Shown in pieces: positions 35,278 through 44,684 of a stretch of DNA of 64,000 nt. Below the pieces are notes generated by a model, which searched no databases, had not been told where the DNA came from, and saw only the letters and a program-made list of their open reading frames with translations. Both the position numbers and the translations under genes were made by a program. The DNA comes from Sphingobium sp. EM0848. GTDB taxonomy: Bacteria; Pseudomonadota; Alphaproteobacteria; Sphingomonadales; Sphingomonadaceae. The stretch covers positions 868,001 to 932,000 of the forward strand of contig NZ_JABXWB010000001.1 in assembly GCF_013375555.1 (NCBI RefSeq), given 5' to 3'. How positions within the stretch are numbered: position 1 is the first letter of the stretch; every line of letters starts with the position of its first letter.

Positions 35278-37943
35278 ACGACCCGGACCGCCGCGATCCC
35301 GAAGCCTTTCTGCGTCAGGCGGCGCAGGAGGGCCGTGGCCGTCTCAAGATATTTCTCGGCGCTGCGCCCGGCGTCGGCAAGACCTATGAGATGCTGACCG
35401 ATGGGATGCAGCGGCTCAAGGCAGGGATCGATGTGGTCGTGGGCGTGGTCGAAACCCATGGCCGCCGCGAAACCGAAGCGCTGCTGTCAGGGCATGAGGT
35501 CATTCCCCGGCGCGATGTCGATCACCAAGGCCACAAATTGGGAGAGATGGACATCGACGCCATCCTGGCCCGTCATCCTCAACTCGTGCTGGTCGACGAA
35601 CTGGCGCACACCAATGCGCCGGGTAGCCGCCATCCCAAGCGCTATCAGGATGTCGTCGAACTACTGGACGCTGGGGTCGACGTCTATTCGACGGTGAATA
35701 TCCAGCATGTCGAGAGCCTTAACGACATCGTTGCGTCGTTCACGCGTGTTCGGGTGCGGGAAACCGTTCCCGACTCCATTCTCGAAATGGCCGAAATCGA
35801 GGTTGTCGACATCCCGCCCGACGAACTGATCGAGCGGTTGAAGGAAGGCAAGGTCTATATCCCGGCCGAAGCCAGCCGGGCACTCAACCATTTCTTCTCC
35901 AAATCCAATCTGACCGCGCTGCGTGAGATGGCGCTCCGCCGCGCGGCGCAGGCGGTCGATGCCCAGATGCTGGACTATGTGCGGGCCCACGCGCTGGCAG
36001 GCACCTTCGCCGCGGGCGAGCGAATCCTCGTCGCCATCAGCGAATTGCCCAGCGCCCAGGGTCTTGTCCGCGCCGCCAAGCGGCTGGCGGATGCGCTCAA
36101 GGCGCCATGGAGCGCTGTGCATATCGAGACGCAGCGCAGCCTCCAGTTTTCGGAAGCGGAACGAGCCCAACTGGCCGACACCATGGCGCTGGCGTCTCGC
36201 CTTGGCGCAACCACGGCGACGATTCCCGCATCAAGCGTGGTCGAAGGGTTGCGGCGCTATGTCGCCGATGCCCGCGCGACGCAGATCGTCATCGGCAAGG
36301 CATCGCGATCCTGGTGGTTCGAATTGCGTCACGGGTCGGTTGTCGACAAATTGGTGCGTGCAACCGGGGATGTCGCGGTTCATGTGCTACCCTGCGATGA
36401 CGGTGGGCGACAGGCTGCCGCGGCAGCCGCGCTGACGGGCGGGAACTGGGGCAAGCCCGCCGACTATCTCTGGACGAGCCTGATGATCGTGGCGATGACC
36501 GGGGCCGGCCATCTGCTGGTCGAGACGATTGATCTCGCCAATATCGCGCTGCTCTACCTTGTGCCTGTCATGTTTGCGGCGGCCTCCTTCGGCTTGAGGG
36601 CCGGGCTGTTCGCCGGCATCCTTTCCAGCCTTGCCTATAATTTCTTCTTCCTTCCACCGACCGGAACATTGACGGTCAGCAATCCCGAAAATGTCGTCAG
36701 CATCTTCGTGCTGCTGGGCGTTGCCATCGTCACGAGCCAGTTTGCCGCGCGCATGCACGCCCAGACCGATCTTGCCCATATGAGCGCGCGGCAGAATGCG
36801 GCCCTGGCGGGCTTTTCCCGTGAACTCACGGCGGCGGCGAGCCAGGAAGAGTTGATGCAGGCGATCTGCGGGGAAATAGCACGCCTGTTCAATGTCCGCA
36901 CCGTCCTGCTCCTGCCCTCGCGGGATGGCCCGCAACTGCGCGCGGCGGTTCCGCCCGAAGACCGGCTGGAGCAGATCGAACGGGCGGCTGCGCAATGGGC
37001 CATGGACAATGACCAGCCGGCAGGGCGCGGGTCGTCCACACTCACGGCGTCGGATTGGCTCTTTCATCCCTTGCGTACCAAGCGCGGGGTGCTGGGTGTG
37101 CTGGGCCTTGCCAGGGAAGATGCGGGTGAGCCGCTGCGGTCGGATCAGGTTCCCTTGCTCATGAGCCTCCTCGCTCAGGCGTCCATTGCCTTTGACCGCA
37201 TGACCCTGGAAGAGGAGATGCTCGACGCACGCCAGATCAGGGAACGTGATCGGCTGCGGTCGGCACTGCTGTCTTCGGTGAGCCACGATCTGCGCACGCC
37301 GCTCACCACGATCATCTCGGCCATGCACGAACTCAGGCGGCGCCATCCGTCTGAATTGATGGACACGGTCGATACCGAGGCGCAGCGCCTCAATCGTTTC
37401 GTCGCAAACCTGCTCGATATGGCACGGGTGGAGGCAGGGGCGCTGCCGCTCAAGATCGAACCTGTCGATCTGTTCGATGCCGTAGCCAGCGCTGTCCATG
37501 ATACGCGGCAATCGCTGCTGGGCCATGAAGTGAAGGTCGACATCCTGCCCGATATTCCGCTGGTCAAGGTCGATCCCACCCTGCTGCATCATTGCCTCAT
37601 CAACCTGCTCGACAATGCCGGACGCTATGCCGATCCCGGCACGCCCGTGACCATAAGGGGGCAGCGCTTTCCAGACGCTCTTAATCTGTCCGTGATCGAC
37701 CAGGGTCCTGGTATCCCGCTTGGCAGCGAAGCGCGCGTCTTCGATACGTTCACGCGCATGGAGGGATCGGATCGGGTCAAGCATGGCACCGGTCTTGGCC
37801 TTGCTATCGTCAAGGGCTTTGCCGAAGCGATGGGGATGAGCGTATCCGCATCGAACAATGAAGAACCTTATGGTGCCTGTTTCACGCTCACCATTCCTGA
37901 GCGTCTGATCATCACCAGTATGCCCAATGAGGACGATCAATGA
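35274..37943 (+). CDS. kdpD: Potassium-sensing histidine kinase
   Basis: An 889-residue sensor kinase. The N-terminal KdpD domain has a Walker A (GAAPGVGKT, 29-37), then a universal-stress-like domain, four membrane helices (about 395-490), a GAF domain, and the kinase core with phospho-acceptor H671 in SSVSHDLRTPLTTI and ATP-binding boxes near the end (LLDNAGRYAD, GTGLGLAIVKGFAEAMG). It phosphorylates KdpE when K+ is low. Coupled to kdpC and kdpE by four-base overlaps. Confidence 0.96.
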   Translation: MNDPDRRDPEAFLRQAAQEGRGRLKIFLGAAPGVGKTYEMLTDGMQRLKAGIDVVVGVVETHGRRETEALLSGHEVIPRRDVDHQGHKLGEMDIDAILARHPQLVLVDELAHTNAPGSRHPKRYQDVVELLDAGVDVYSTVNIQHVESLNDIVASFTRVRVRETVPDSILEMAEIEVVDIPPDELIERLKEGKVYIPAEASRALNHFFSKSNLTALREMALRRAAQAVDAQMLDYVRAHALAGTFAAGERILVAISELPSAQGLVRAAKRLADALKAPWSAVHIETQRSLQFSEAERAQLADTMALASRLGATTATIPASSVVEGLRRYVADARATQIVIGKASRSWWFELRHGSVVDKLVRATGDVAVHVLPCDDGGRQAAAAAALTGGNWGKPADYLWTSLMIVAMTGAGHLLVETIDLANIALLYLVPVMFAAASFGLRAGLFAGILSSLAYNFFFLPPTGTLTVSNPENVVSIFVLLGVAIVTSQFAARMHAQTDLAHMSARQNAALAGFSRELTAAASQEELMQAICGEIARLFNVRTVLLLPSRDGPQLRAAVPPEDRLEQIERAAAQWAMDNDQPAGRGSSTLTASDWLFHPLRTKRGVLGVLGLAREDAGEPLRSDQVPLLMSLLAQASIAFDRMTLEEEMLDARQIRERDRLRSALLSSVSHDLRTPLTTIISAMHELRRRHPSELMDTVDTEAQRLNRFVANLLDMARVEAGALPLKIEPVDLFDAVASAVHDTRQSLLGHEVKVDILPDIPLVKVDPTLLHHCLINLLDNAGRYADPGTPVTIRGQRFPDALNLSVIDQGPGIPLGSEARVFDTFTRMEGSDRVKHGTGLGLAIVKGFAEAMGMSVSASNNEEPYGACFTLTIPERLIITSMPNEDDQ

Positions 37944-38671
37944 AAACGCGTCACAAGGTGCTCATCGTGGATGATGAACCTCATATCCGCAAACTCATCC
38001 AGACGGCGCTGGTCCGCGCCGATTATGGGACGGTAGAGGCTGGAAATGCGCGCGAGGCGCTGGAAAAGCTTGAAGCCGAGCGGCCCGACATCAGCCTGCT
38101 CGACCTTGGTCTGCCCGATCGCGACGGCCTGGAACTGGTGCCGTTGTTCAAACAACGTTCCGATACGACACTCATCATCGTTTCCGCGCGGGATTCGACG
38201 GAGCAAAAGGTTACGGCGCTGGATCTGGGTGCGGATGATTATCTGACCAAGCCGTTCGATACCGACGAACTGCTGGCACGCGTGCGGGTCGCGTTGCGCA
38301 ACCGGATGGCCAAGGATGGCGGGGTTGCCAAGGTTCGGGCCGGCAATGTCGAGATTGACATGATCGCGCGTACCGTCACCAAGTCGGGCAAGGAAGTGCA
38401 TCTGACGCCCAAGGAATATGCTGTGCTTGCGCAGCTTGCCAAATTTCCCGGTCGCGTCATCACGCATGAGCAGATCATGAAACAGGTCTGGCCTGCGGAA
38501 CAGGAGCATCATGTCGAATATCTGCGCGTTCTGGTGCGGACGCTTCGGCAGAAGCTGGAACATGATCCGCAGCGTCCACGCATCATCGGCAATGAACTGG
38601 GCATCGGCTATCGTTTGCGCTTCAATGTGGAAGGCGAAACCGACGAGTTTGTCCCTGGCGCCGACGGATAA
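37940..38671 (+). CDS. kdpE: Kdp response regulator (OmpR family)
   Basis: A 243-residue regulator: receiver domain with acidic pocket DDE at 11-13 and phospho-acceptor D55 (SLLDLGLPD), then an OmpR-type winged-helix DNA-binding domain (HLTPKEYAVLAQLAKFPG...VEYLRVLVRTLRQKLE). It should activate the kdp promoter upstream of 30690. Its start overlaps the kdpD stop (ATGA). Confidence 0.95.
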   Translation: MKTRHKVLIVDDEPHIRKLIQTALVRADYGTVEAGNAREALEKLEAERPDISLLDLGLPDRDGLELVPLFKQRSDTTLIIVSARDSTEQKVTALDLGADDYLTKPFDTDELLARVRVALRNRMAKDGGVAKVRAGNVEIDMIARTVTKSGKEVHLTPKEYAVLAQLAKFPGRVITHEQIMKQVWPAEQEHHVEYLRVLVRTLRQKLEHDPQRPRIIGNELGIGYRLRFNVEGETDEFVPGADG

Positions 38672-39008
38672 TCACACGCTCGTGCTGTGGTGCCGATGCC
38701 GCCGAAAACGACGCCCAGCGCGCCGTGCGCAAGTAGGGAAAGCTTTCCATGCGAGCTCGCTCCCTGGATCGACATATCCTCCGCCATTACCGTCATCAAA
38801 TGCTCGACCTTCGATTGCCTCGGTTTCCCACCGCACGTATCGGCATTGTGTTTCCACGGGAGGTCAGGCCCGTCGGCATATGATTTGCATATGAATGGGG
38901 GCAGCGTCCGACATTTCCTACGAAAATTCAATGCGGATCGGTCTGCCTCGCTCTCGAGAATCTATGCGGTGATGCGCAATTAACTATCCTCCCTGGAGAG
39001 GTGTCATC
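38672..39008. other. Intergenic region after kdpE
   Basis: About 340 bases without a supported gene. Two copies of CATATG, 11 bases apart (38877-38882 and 38888-38893), may be a regulator site for the next small gene. Nothing else stands out. Confidence 0.4.
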
Positions 39009-39383
39009 ATGACGCAATGGTATGAAAAGCTGGGAGCCCAGATCGGCCTGCGCGTGGCGGGGCTTGGACTGCTCGTATCTGCCGGGTTCGAATGTATCTG
39101 GTTGCGCAAGATCGTCATGGCAAATCCCGCTGCCGATATGACTGGCGGGGAATTTCTGCTTGCCGCCCTCATGTTTATAAGCGCCAGTGCAGGGGCTGCA
39201 TTGACAATTTTAGGTGGAGGTCTGTGGAAGCCCGTCCAGCTTTCCGCGCGCTGGACCGATGGTCTGGTGGCACCGGCTCCCCGTGAACTTGAGGTGTCGC
39301 GCCATCAACCGGGCATGGACAGGCGGGGAAATGGTCCGAATGAGAAAGGAAAAGCAGATTCCCGTGATTCTGGAAAATCTTAG
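39009..39383 (+). CDS. Small membrane protein, unknown function
   Basis: A 124-residue product with two probable membrane helices (about 13-33 and 47-70) and a charged, low-complexity C-terminus (RRGNGPNEKGKADSRDSG). The ATG at 39009 follows GGAGAGGTG with good spacing. I recognise no family. It lies between kdpE and the convergent chromate operon, and the hydrophilic tail might be an over-extended reading frame. Confidence 0.45.
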   Translation: MTQWYEKLGAQIGLRVAGLGLLVSAGFECIWLRKIVMANPAADMTGGEFLLAALMFISASAGAALTILGGGLWKPVQLSARWTDGLVAPAPRELEVSRHQPGMDRRGNGPNEKGKADSRDSGKS

Positions 39384-39512
39384 CTTCTGTCCAATGTTCG
39401 GGAAGAGAGCCTTGTCCCAGCTTGAACTCCCGTCCTGGTGAACGGCAGCTTACCGCCGTTCGTCAGCTGCCATCCGGGCAAGTTGTCGTCGGCTGCGGAG
39501 AGAGGCCGCAAT

Positions 39513-40502
39513 TCAATGGATTGCCTTGAAGACCATGATTGCTGCGCTTTGACGGTCCTGCCCCCTCGCTGCGACATAGAGGCGGTCTTCCTGAGAGACA
39601 TACAGCCCGGTTCGAGCGCCCGGCCGGGTCGCCATTCTGTCCGTCAGCACATATCCCAAGGCTTTGCGCTGGTAGACATCGATTTCGCCGGACCCACATA
39701 GTGCGAAGAGTTGGACTCCCGTTCGATCGAAAAAGAGATCGTCTGAATCGCCACACGTGCCAAGCACTTGCCGATTGGCCCCGGTCAGGGGATCGACAAG
39801 CACAAGCCGCGCCGGCAGCCGATAGGCGACAGCAAGCGTCCGACTGCCCGGATCAAATGCCATTGGAAAATTGAGCCGATGCAGCCCGGTCGGCCAGCGC
39901 ACGACGATCTTTCCGGACGACAGGTCCGCGCGAACAATCGAACCATCGCCCGGCAGGTTGATCCATACTATGTCGCCATCGAGGCGAAAGCCTTCGGGAT
40001 GGGCTGGCAATGGCAAACGCTTGAGAAGCGCATGCGTTTTGCAATCGACGATCGCGAGCGCGCCACCGCCATATCCAACGATCACATTACCAGTTCGCTG
40101 ATCGGCGCGCAGATTGTCGGCATCGTCTCCGACCTTCAAAGTCGTGGCGAGTTCGAACCTGTCGCCTTTGTAAAAGTGAACCATGCCGTCATCGGTCGCG
40201 ACGGCCAGTTCTCGTGACCTCTCAAGCCACGCCAGTCCCTGCGGATGATGCAGGCCCGTTATTCGGGTTATTCGCTTGCCAGAGGCAAGATCGACCACAT
40301 CCACACTGTCATTGCCGAGTTCCGCTACAAACAGCAAGCGCCTGGCCGGATCATAAGCAAGATGGTCGATCCGTCCCTTGGTGTCAGGTAACGGAATCGT
40401 TCCTTCCAGGCTCAGCGCCGACGATGCCGGGCGTGCGGACTTGCTTGGACCGCAAGCGCAGACCGCCATCAGGGCAATGGATAAAAGCAGGCCTCGGTTC
40501 AT
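39513..40502 (-). CDS. Beta-propeller lipoprotein (YncE/YVTN-like)
   Basis: A 329-residue lipoprotein. The ATG at 40502 gives leader MNRGLLLSIALMAVCAC with a Cys for lipid attachment. The rest is repeated four-stranded blades of about 40 residues (DHLAYDPARRLLFVAELGNDSVDVVD, then comparable units ending GLYVSQEDRLYVAARG), a seven-blade-type propeller. Such proteins bind partners or ligands at the cell surface or in the periplasm. It is the last gene of the chromate operon, 95 bases after the ChrB-domain gene. Its role there is unknown. Confidence 0.7.
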   Translation of the reverse strand: MNRGLLLSIALMAVCACGPSKSARPASSALSLEGTIPLPDTKGRIDHLAYDPARRLLFVAELGNDSVDVVDLASGKRITRITGLHHPQGLAWLERSRELAVATDDGMVHFYKGDRFELATTLKVGDDADNLRADQRTGNVIVGYGGGALAIVDCKTHALLKRLPLPAHPEGFRLDGDIVWINLPGDGSIVRADLSSGKIVVRWPTGLHRLNFPMAFDPGSRTLAVAYRLPARLVLVDPLTGANRQVLGTCGDSDDLFFDRTGVQLFALCGSGEIDVYQRKALGYVLTDRMATRPGARTGLYVSQEDRLYVAARGQDRQSAAIMVFKAIH

Positions 40503-40596
40503 TGACTGTCCTGTCCGGCTCGGTTTTGTCGCCTCCCGCGCAAGCTTGTGACGAGGTGGGGGAGTGATGGCCCTCGATCGCTTCATTTCAGGCAGA

Positions 40597-41073
40597 TCAG
40601 GAGACTCGTCCGGTTCCGGCAAATCCTTCCGGCGGCCAATTGTGGCTCTCCCCCTGACAGGATCTGCACCAGGCATAGAGGGCGTCATAGATGACGAGCC
40701 CCTGCGTGAGCATGGCATGATCATCAGCATGGGTCGCCGACAGCCCCAATGAAATCGCGAACAGCCCAGCCGATTGGGGTGTCAGGTCCAGCCGGGACGT
40801 ATCCGCGCCTCGGACGATCATGGCCAACTGATCAAGCGCTGCATCGTGCAAATCATAGCGGGCAAGAAAGGCATCGAAGCTGCACAACTCGCCGACATGG
40901 CTGAGTTCGGCGCCGGGTATGTCATAGGCGATGGCTCCCTCGCGCTTCGCGACCTCAAACACTTCCCCTGCGGGGAGGTAGAGAAATTCGGGATCGTCAT
41001 CGATGAACCGTGTAACCAGCCAGGGGCAGGCGATCCGGTCAATCTTCGGGCGCTCGCGTGTAACCCATTTCAT
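40597..41073 (-). CDS. Stand-alone ChrB C-terminal domain protein
   Basis: A 158-residue protein matching the C-terminal domain of ChrB. Its start WVTRERPKIDRIACPWLVTRFIDDDP parallels WVTRSGVHVDRIACAWLVRRFIDPDA in the full-length ChrB encoded at 43229-44185. The cysteine in RIACPW and a later CRSC pair could bind chromate or metal. AGGAG lies 8 bases before the ATG. It is part of the chr operon, 17 bases after the SOD gene. Confidence 0.85.
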   Translation of the reverse strand: MKWVTRERPKIDRIACPWLVTRFIDDDPEFLYLPAGEVFEVAKREGAIAYDIPGAELSHVGELCSFDAFLARYDLHDAALDQLAMIVRGADTSRLDLTPQSAGLFAISLGLSATHADDHAMLTQGLVIYDALYAWCRSCQGESHNWPPEGFAGTGRVS

Positions 41074-41090
41074 GATAGGGCTCCTTCATC

Positions 41091-41816
41091 TCAGGAGTGC
41101 GGCAAAGCGATCGCCTGGGCGTAACGCTTGTCGATCGCTTCCCAATCGAGATTGGCGAACCAGGCGTCGATATATTTGGCGGCCTGCGTGCCATAATCCA
41201 TGTGGAAACTATGTTCGTACATATCGAGGGCGAGGATCGGAATGCCGGCGGCGGCGCCGTGCATATGGTCCCATGCCCAGTGATTGTGGAGCGAACGGGT
41301 ATGATGGTTCCATGCGAGGATCGCCCAGCCTGAGCCGCCGGCCAAGGACATGCCGGTCCGGCGAAGTTCTGCCGCCCACGCATCGAAGGAACCCCATGTC
41401 CGGGTCAGCGCATCCCGGATATGACCTCCCGCCTGTCCATTGCCCCCCAATCCATCGAAATAGATTTCATGCAGGACGACCGAGCCGGTGCGGTGCAATT
41501 CCTCCCGCTTGAGGCCCCCATAGACCACCGGAGGTAGATCGGGGTCGGCCATGGCGGTGGCGAGCCGGGTTTGGATGGCGTTCAGCGTCTTGACCGAGCC
41601 GATATAGTTATTTTCCCAATGCGACCGGATCAGCTTTTCGGAAAGGCCGGTCAATTTGGCGGGATCGAATTTGAGGGGGCTGGGCTGATGATTGCCGGCA
41701 AAGGCGGGAACCGCTGCGGGCGGGCTGCCCTGCGCCTGGACTGTCTCTGATGCTGCCATTGCTATTGCTCCTAATCCCAGAGCCTTGACGGCTTTTCTAC
41801 GCGACAGGTCGGTCAT
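41091..41816 (-). CDS. chrC: Tat-exported Fe/Mn superoxide dismutase (ChrC-like)
   Basis: A 241-residue Fe/Mn superoxide dismutase. The N-terminus has a twin-arginine signal (SRRKAVKALGLGAIAMAASE), so the folded enzyme is probably sent to the periplasm. Family segments include SHWENNYIGSVKTLNAI, VVLHEIYFDGLGG and the metal-binding ALDMYEHSFHMDYG. In known chrBAC operons the third gene, chrC, encodes a superoxide dismutase that removes radicals made during chromate reduction. Two ATGs are adjacent; the second (41816) is better spaced from GGGAG. Confidence 0.85.
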   Translation of the reverse strand: MTDLSRRKAVKALGLGAIAMAASETVQAQGSPPAAVPAFAGNHQPSPLKFDPAKLTGLSEKLIRSHWENNYIGSVKTLNAIQTRLATAMADPDLPPVVYGGLKREELHRTGSVVLHEIYFDGLGGNGQAGGHIRDALTRTWGSFDAWAAELRRTGMSLAGGSGWAILAWNHHTRSLHNHWAWDHMHGAAAGIPILALDMYEHSFHMDYGTQAAKYIDAWFANLDWEAIDKRYAQAIALPHS

Positions 41817-41828
41817 CATGGTCTCCCA

Positions 41829-43232
41829 TCAGATGAAGAGGACATAGGCCGCGCCGATTGCGGCACAGGCGCCCAGAACGGGCAGGACGCCGATCTTGAA
41901 GCGGAACACCGCGATCATGGCGCCGATCGACAGCAGCGCCGCCGGGATGTTGATCGAGGCCAGCACCGGCATGTCTACCGAACCGGTGGGCGTCACGATC
42001 GGCCTGACCTGTCCGAACAGCGTGTGGATGGCAAACCAGATGGCAAGGTTGAGGATCACGCCCACCACGGCGGCTGTGATGGCGGTGAGTGCCGAGGACA
42101 AGGCTCTGTTGCCGCGCAGCCGTTCGATGAAGGGGGCGCCAGCGAAGATCCACAGGAAGCAGGGGACGAATGTCACCCAGCTTGTCAGAATCGCGCCCAA
42201 TGTCGCTGCGAGGAGCGGGGAGAGCGGCCCGGCATCACGGAAGGCAGCGAGGAAGCCCACGAACTGCGTCACCATGATCAGCGGTCCGGGCGTGGTTTCC
42301 GCCATGCCGAGGCCGTCGAGCATCTCGCCGGGGCGCAGCCAGCCGAAAGTGCCGACTGCCTCCTGCGCGACATAGGCCAGCACCGCATAGGCGCCGCCGA
42401 AGGTCACGACCGCCATCTGGCTGAAGAAGCTGGCGATGTGCGAGAACACATTATTTGGCCCCAGTGTCAGGAACAGGGCGAGAACCGGTCCCAACCAGAG
42501 CAGCAGCAGTACCGAGCATATCCGCAGCGACCAGCCGAGATTGGGCTTGGCATGGTCGGGCAATGCCTCGCCCAAGGCGGTGTCGCGGTCATGGACAATG
42601 TTGCCGCTGGCCGCGCCATGACCGCCGCCGCCCTTGAACTGGGCGATGCCGCTACGCCCGCCGAGATAGCCGATCAGCCCCGCCGCCAGCACGATCAGCG
42701 GGAAGGGGGCATTGAGGAAGAAGATCGCGACGAAGGCCGCGACCGCTATCCCTCGCATGACTCCATTCTTGAGCGCCCGCGAGCCTACGCGCACCACGGC
42801 CTGCACGACCACGGCCAGCACTGCCGCCTTGAGGCCGAAGAACAGCCCCTCGATCAGGGAGACATGGCCAAACAGAACATAGATGTAGCTGAGGCCCAAT
42901 ATGGCAAGGAAACCCGGCAGCACGAACAGCGCGCCCGCGATCAGCCCGCCCTTGGTCTTGTGCAGCAGCCAGCCGATATAGATGGCGAGTTGCTGTGCTT
43001 CAGGCCCCGGTAGCAGCATGCAATAGTTGAGGGCATGGAGGAAGCGCTCCTCCCCGATCCACCTTTTCTCTTCGACAAGGATGCGGTGCATGACCGCGAT
43101 CTGTCCGGCCGGGCCGCCAAAGCTGAGCGCCGCGATCCGCGCCCAGACGCGGGTGGCTTCGCTCAGGGAAATGCCGTGGTCCCCATCGGAAGGGGCTTCT
43201 GTAGAGGCGATGGAAGAGGCGCTGGCCGTCAT
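41829..43232 (-). CDS. chrA: Chromate efflux transporter
   Basis: A 467-residue membrane protein of the long-chain CHR family. It has two homologous halves of about 200 residues, each beginning with the family motif: SFGGPAGQIAVMHRILVEEKRWI (residues about 37-60) and TFGGAYAVLAYVAQEAV (about 285-301). Conserved MLLPGPEAQQLAIYIG and GMAETTPGPLIMVTQFVGF are present. It exports chromate driven by the proton motive force. The start overlaps the chrB stop (ATGA). Confidence 0.94.
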   Translation of the reverse strand: MTASASSIASTEAPSDGDHGISLSEATRVWARIAALSFGGPAGQIAVMHRILVEEKRWIGEERFLHALNYCMLLPGPEAQQLAIYIGWLLHKTKGGLIAGALFVLPGFLAILGLSYIYVLFGHVSLIEGLFFGLKAAVLAVVVQAVVRVGSRALKNGVMRGIAVAAFVAIFFLNAPFPLIVLAAGLIGYLGGRSGIAQFKGGGGHGAASGNIVHDRDTALGEALPDHAKPNLGWSLRICSVLLLLWLGPVLALFLTLGPNNVFSHIASFFSQMAVVTFGGAYAVLAYVAQEAVGTFGWLRPGEMLDGLGMAETTPGPLIMVTQFVGFLAAFRDAGPLSPLLAATLGAILTSWVTFVPCFLWIFAGAPFIERLRGNRALSSALTAITAAVVGVILNLAIWFAIHTLFGQVRPIVTPTGSVDMPVLASINIPAALLSIGAMIAVFRFKIGVLPVLGACAAIGAAYVLFI

Positions 43233-44185
43233 CGGTCGGACTTCCTGTTGCTGAAAAAGGCGTGGAACTGATTGAGGGTGTCGCTCGCCATCGCGATGCG
43301 CTGGAGGTCGTCATCGGTGGACGCGCAGACGCCGGACAGCATGGCGCCGACGCCCGCTGTTTCGGGCCGGGCGAATTTGCCGTCGCCAATGTCGAGTTCG
43401 TGGATGATCTCTCCGATCGCGACGAGGGCCGGATCGTCGGTGAGGCTGGCGCGGAGCAGCAGCGTTTCGAAGCTGCACCGATCACCCTCATGGGTGAACT
43501 CGGCATCCACCATGTCGAAGCGAAACTCGCCGTCGACCGGATCGTAATGGCGGCTGTCGACAAATTTGAAGCGGGCGTCGGGATCGATGAAGCGGCGGAC
43601 CAGCCAGGCGCAGGCGATGCGGTCGACATGCACGCCGCTCCGCGTCACCCAGGTTCGACCCAACAGATTGAGCGGTTCCGAAACATCCGATGGCTCGCTC
43701 CGGCTGACATCGGGATGCTGGTAGCGCTGGCGATCCAGTTCGGCGAGCGCGGCTTCGGCCTCCTGTCGGCCATGCGCGCCGAAAAAGTCGAGCCTGCCGA
43801 CCTCTTCAAGCCGTCTCTGGAGCTTTGTGATGTCTGGCCCGCTTGCCGGTCCCGTTTCCAGCAGGCGCCGGGCAGCCTGCGCAATCTCGTCATAATCGGC
43901 GTCGCGCGCGGTATCGAACAGCAGACGAACGTCGCTGTCAGACTGGCCGACCAGCAATCTCGCCTCGATCATGATGGCTTCGCCGCCGCTGGCAGTGATC
44001 TCCTCCAGCAGGTCGCGGAACGCCGCTTCCGACTCCGGTGAGCGCGGCAGGACATGCACCGCATTTTTGAGCGGTACAGCACCAATCGCCTGTAATCGCC
44101 GCCAGATTTTCACGCGCAGATAGGGCGGCTTCGCCGGAAGCTGGTGCAGCAAGGCAAGCCAGAGGGTGGTGTCGGGCAAAATCAT
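43229..44185 (-). CDS. chrB: ChrB chromate-responsive regulator
   Basis: A 318-residue ChrB. An N-terminal basic region (residues 20-45, PYLRVKIWRRLQAIGAVPLKNAVHVLP) precedes a C-terminal ChrB domain (about 178-310) with HVDRIACAW. ChrB controls chromate induction of chr operons and is thought to be the sensor. The only usable start is the ATG at 44185. It has no ribosome-binding site, and an inverted repeat overlaps it, so the message may be leaderless. Confidence 0.88.
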   Translation of the reverse strand: MILPDTTLWLALLHQLPAKPPYLRVKIWRRLQAIGAVPLKNAVHVLPRSPESEAAFRDLLEEITASGGEAIMIEARLLVGQSDSDVRLLFDTARDADYDEIAQAARRLLETGPASGPDITKLQRRLEEVGRLDFFGAHGRQEAEAALAELDRQRYQHPDVSRSEPSDVSEPLNLLGRTWVTRSGVHVDRIACAWLVRRFIDPDARFKFVDSRHYDPVDGEFRFDMVDAEFTHEGDRCSFETLLLRASLTDDPALVAIGEIIHELDIGDGKFARPETAGVGAMLSGVCASTDDDLQRIAMASDTLNQFHAFFSNRKSDR

Positions 44186-44201
44186 GATGCATATGTATCA
44201 T
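44184..44201. promoter_or_regulatory. Inverted repeat at the chrB start, probable operator
   Basis: ATGATGCATATGTATCAT is symmetric at 16 of 18 positions around CATATG. It begins within the chrB start codon. A repressor bound here would block the chr promoter. Assignment to ChrB itself is inferred from position. Confidence 0.5.
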
Positions 44202-44231
44202 CATAATTGATTCGTGGAAATGCCTATATCT

Positions 44232-44552
44232 ATGTTGCGGCCTTGCCTTTCTTCCCAATCATGGTTGGCGGTGCTGCCAGCCCTTGTCTGAACGGCGCCG
44301 GCCTTTGCCGGAGAAGATGGCTTCTCGCTGAGTGGCAGCGTGCGCCTTCGCTTCGAGGAGATTGAAGGGCAGCCTCGCGCCGGATTCGATCGCGACGACA
44401 GCCTGTTCAATATCTGCACGCAGTAGCTTGCCGAATATCGATCCGGCGCGTTTCGGGTGGACGCGGAACTGTTCGACAGCCGCGCCTATGGCGCAATCCG
44501 GCATGGTGCGGCCTTGAGCGACGATGGCGAGCGTCGAAAGGCATTTTCGTGA
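44232..44552 (+). pseudogene. Remnant of an alginate-export-type outer-membrane protein
   Basis: Read from the ATG at 44232, the frame contains two internal stops, yet the pieces make sense together. They are a signal-like start (MLRPCLSSQSWLAVLPALV), then after the first stop TAPAFAGEDGFSLSGSVRLRFEE...GQPRAGFDRDDSLFNI, and after the second LAEYRSGAFRVDAELFDSRAYG. This matches the N-terminus of the alginate_exp porin-like family as I remember it, after which the similarity ends. About 110 of the usual 400-plus residues remain, so it is a decayed fragment. Confidence 0.6.
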
Positions 44553-44684
44553 CGCAGTAAAATGCTGTCAGAAATTTCTCATTATTTTCAGTGCTATGAG
44601 TGGCATTCCCCGCGTGATTCCAATCGCTCACTGGCCCATCCCAAGGCCATAAACGCCATATGCACAGGGCACCCTGCGGGCAAA

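Noticed and set aside
36387..37940. 517-codon minus-strand frame opposite kdpD
   Set aside because: Shadow; kdpD domains are unambiguous.
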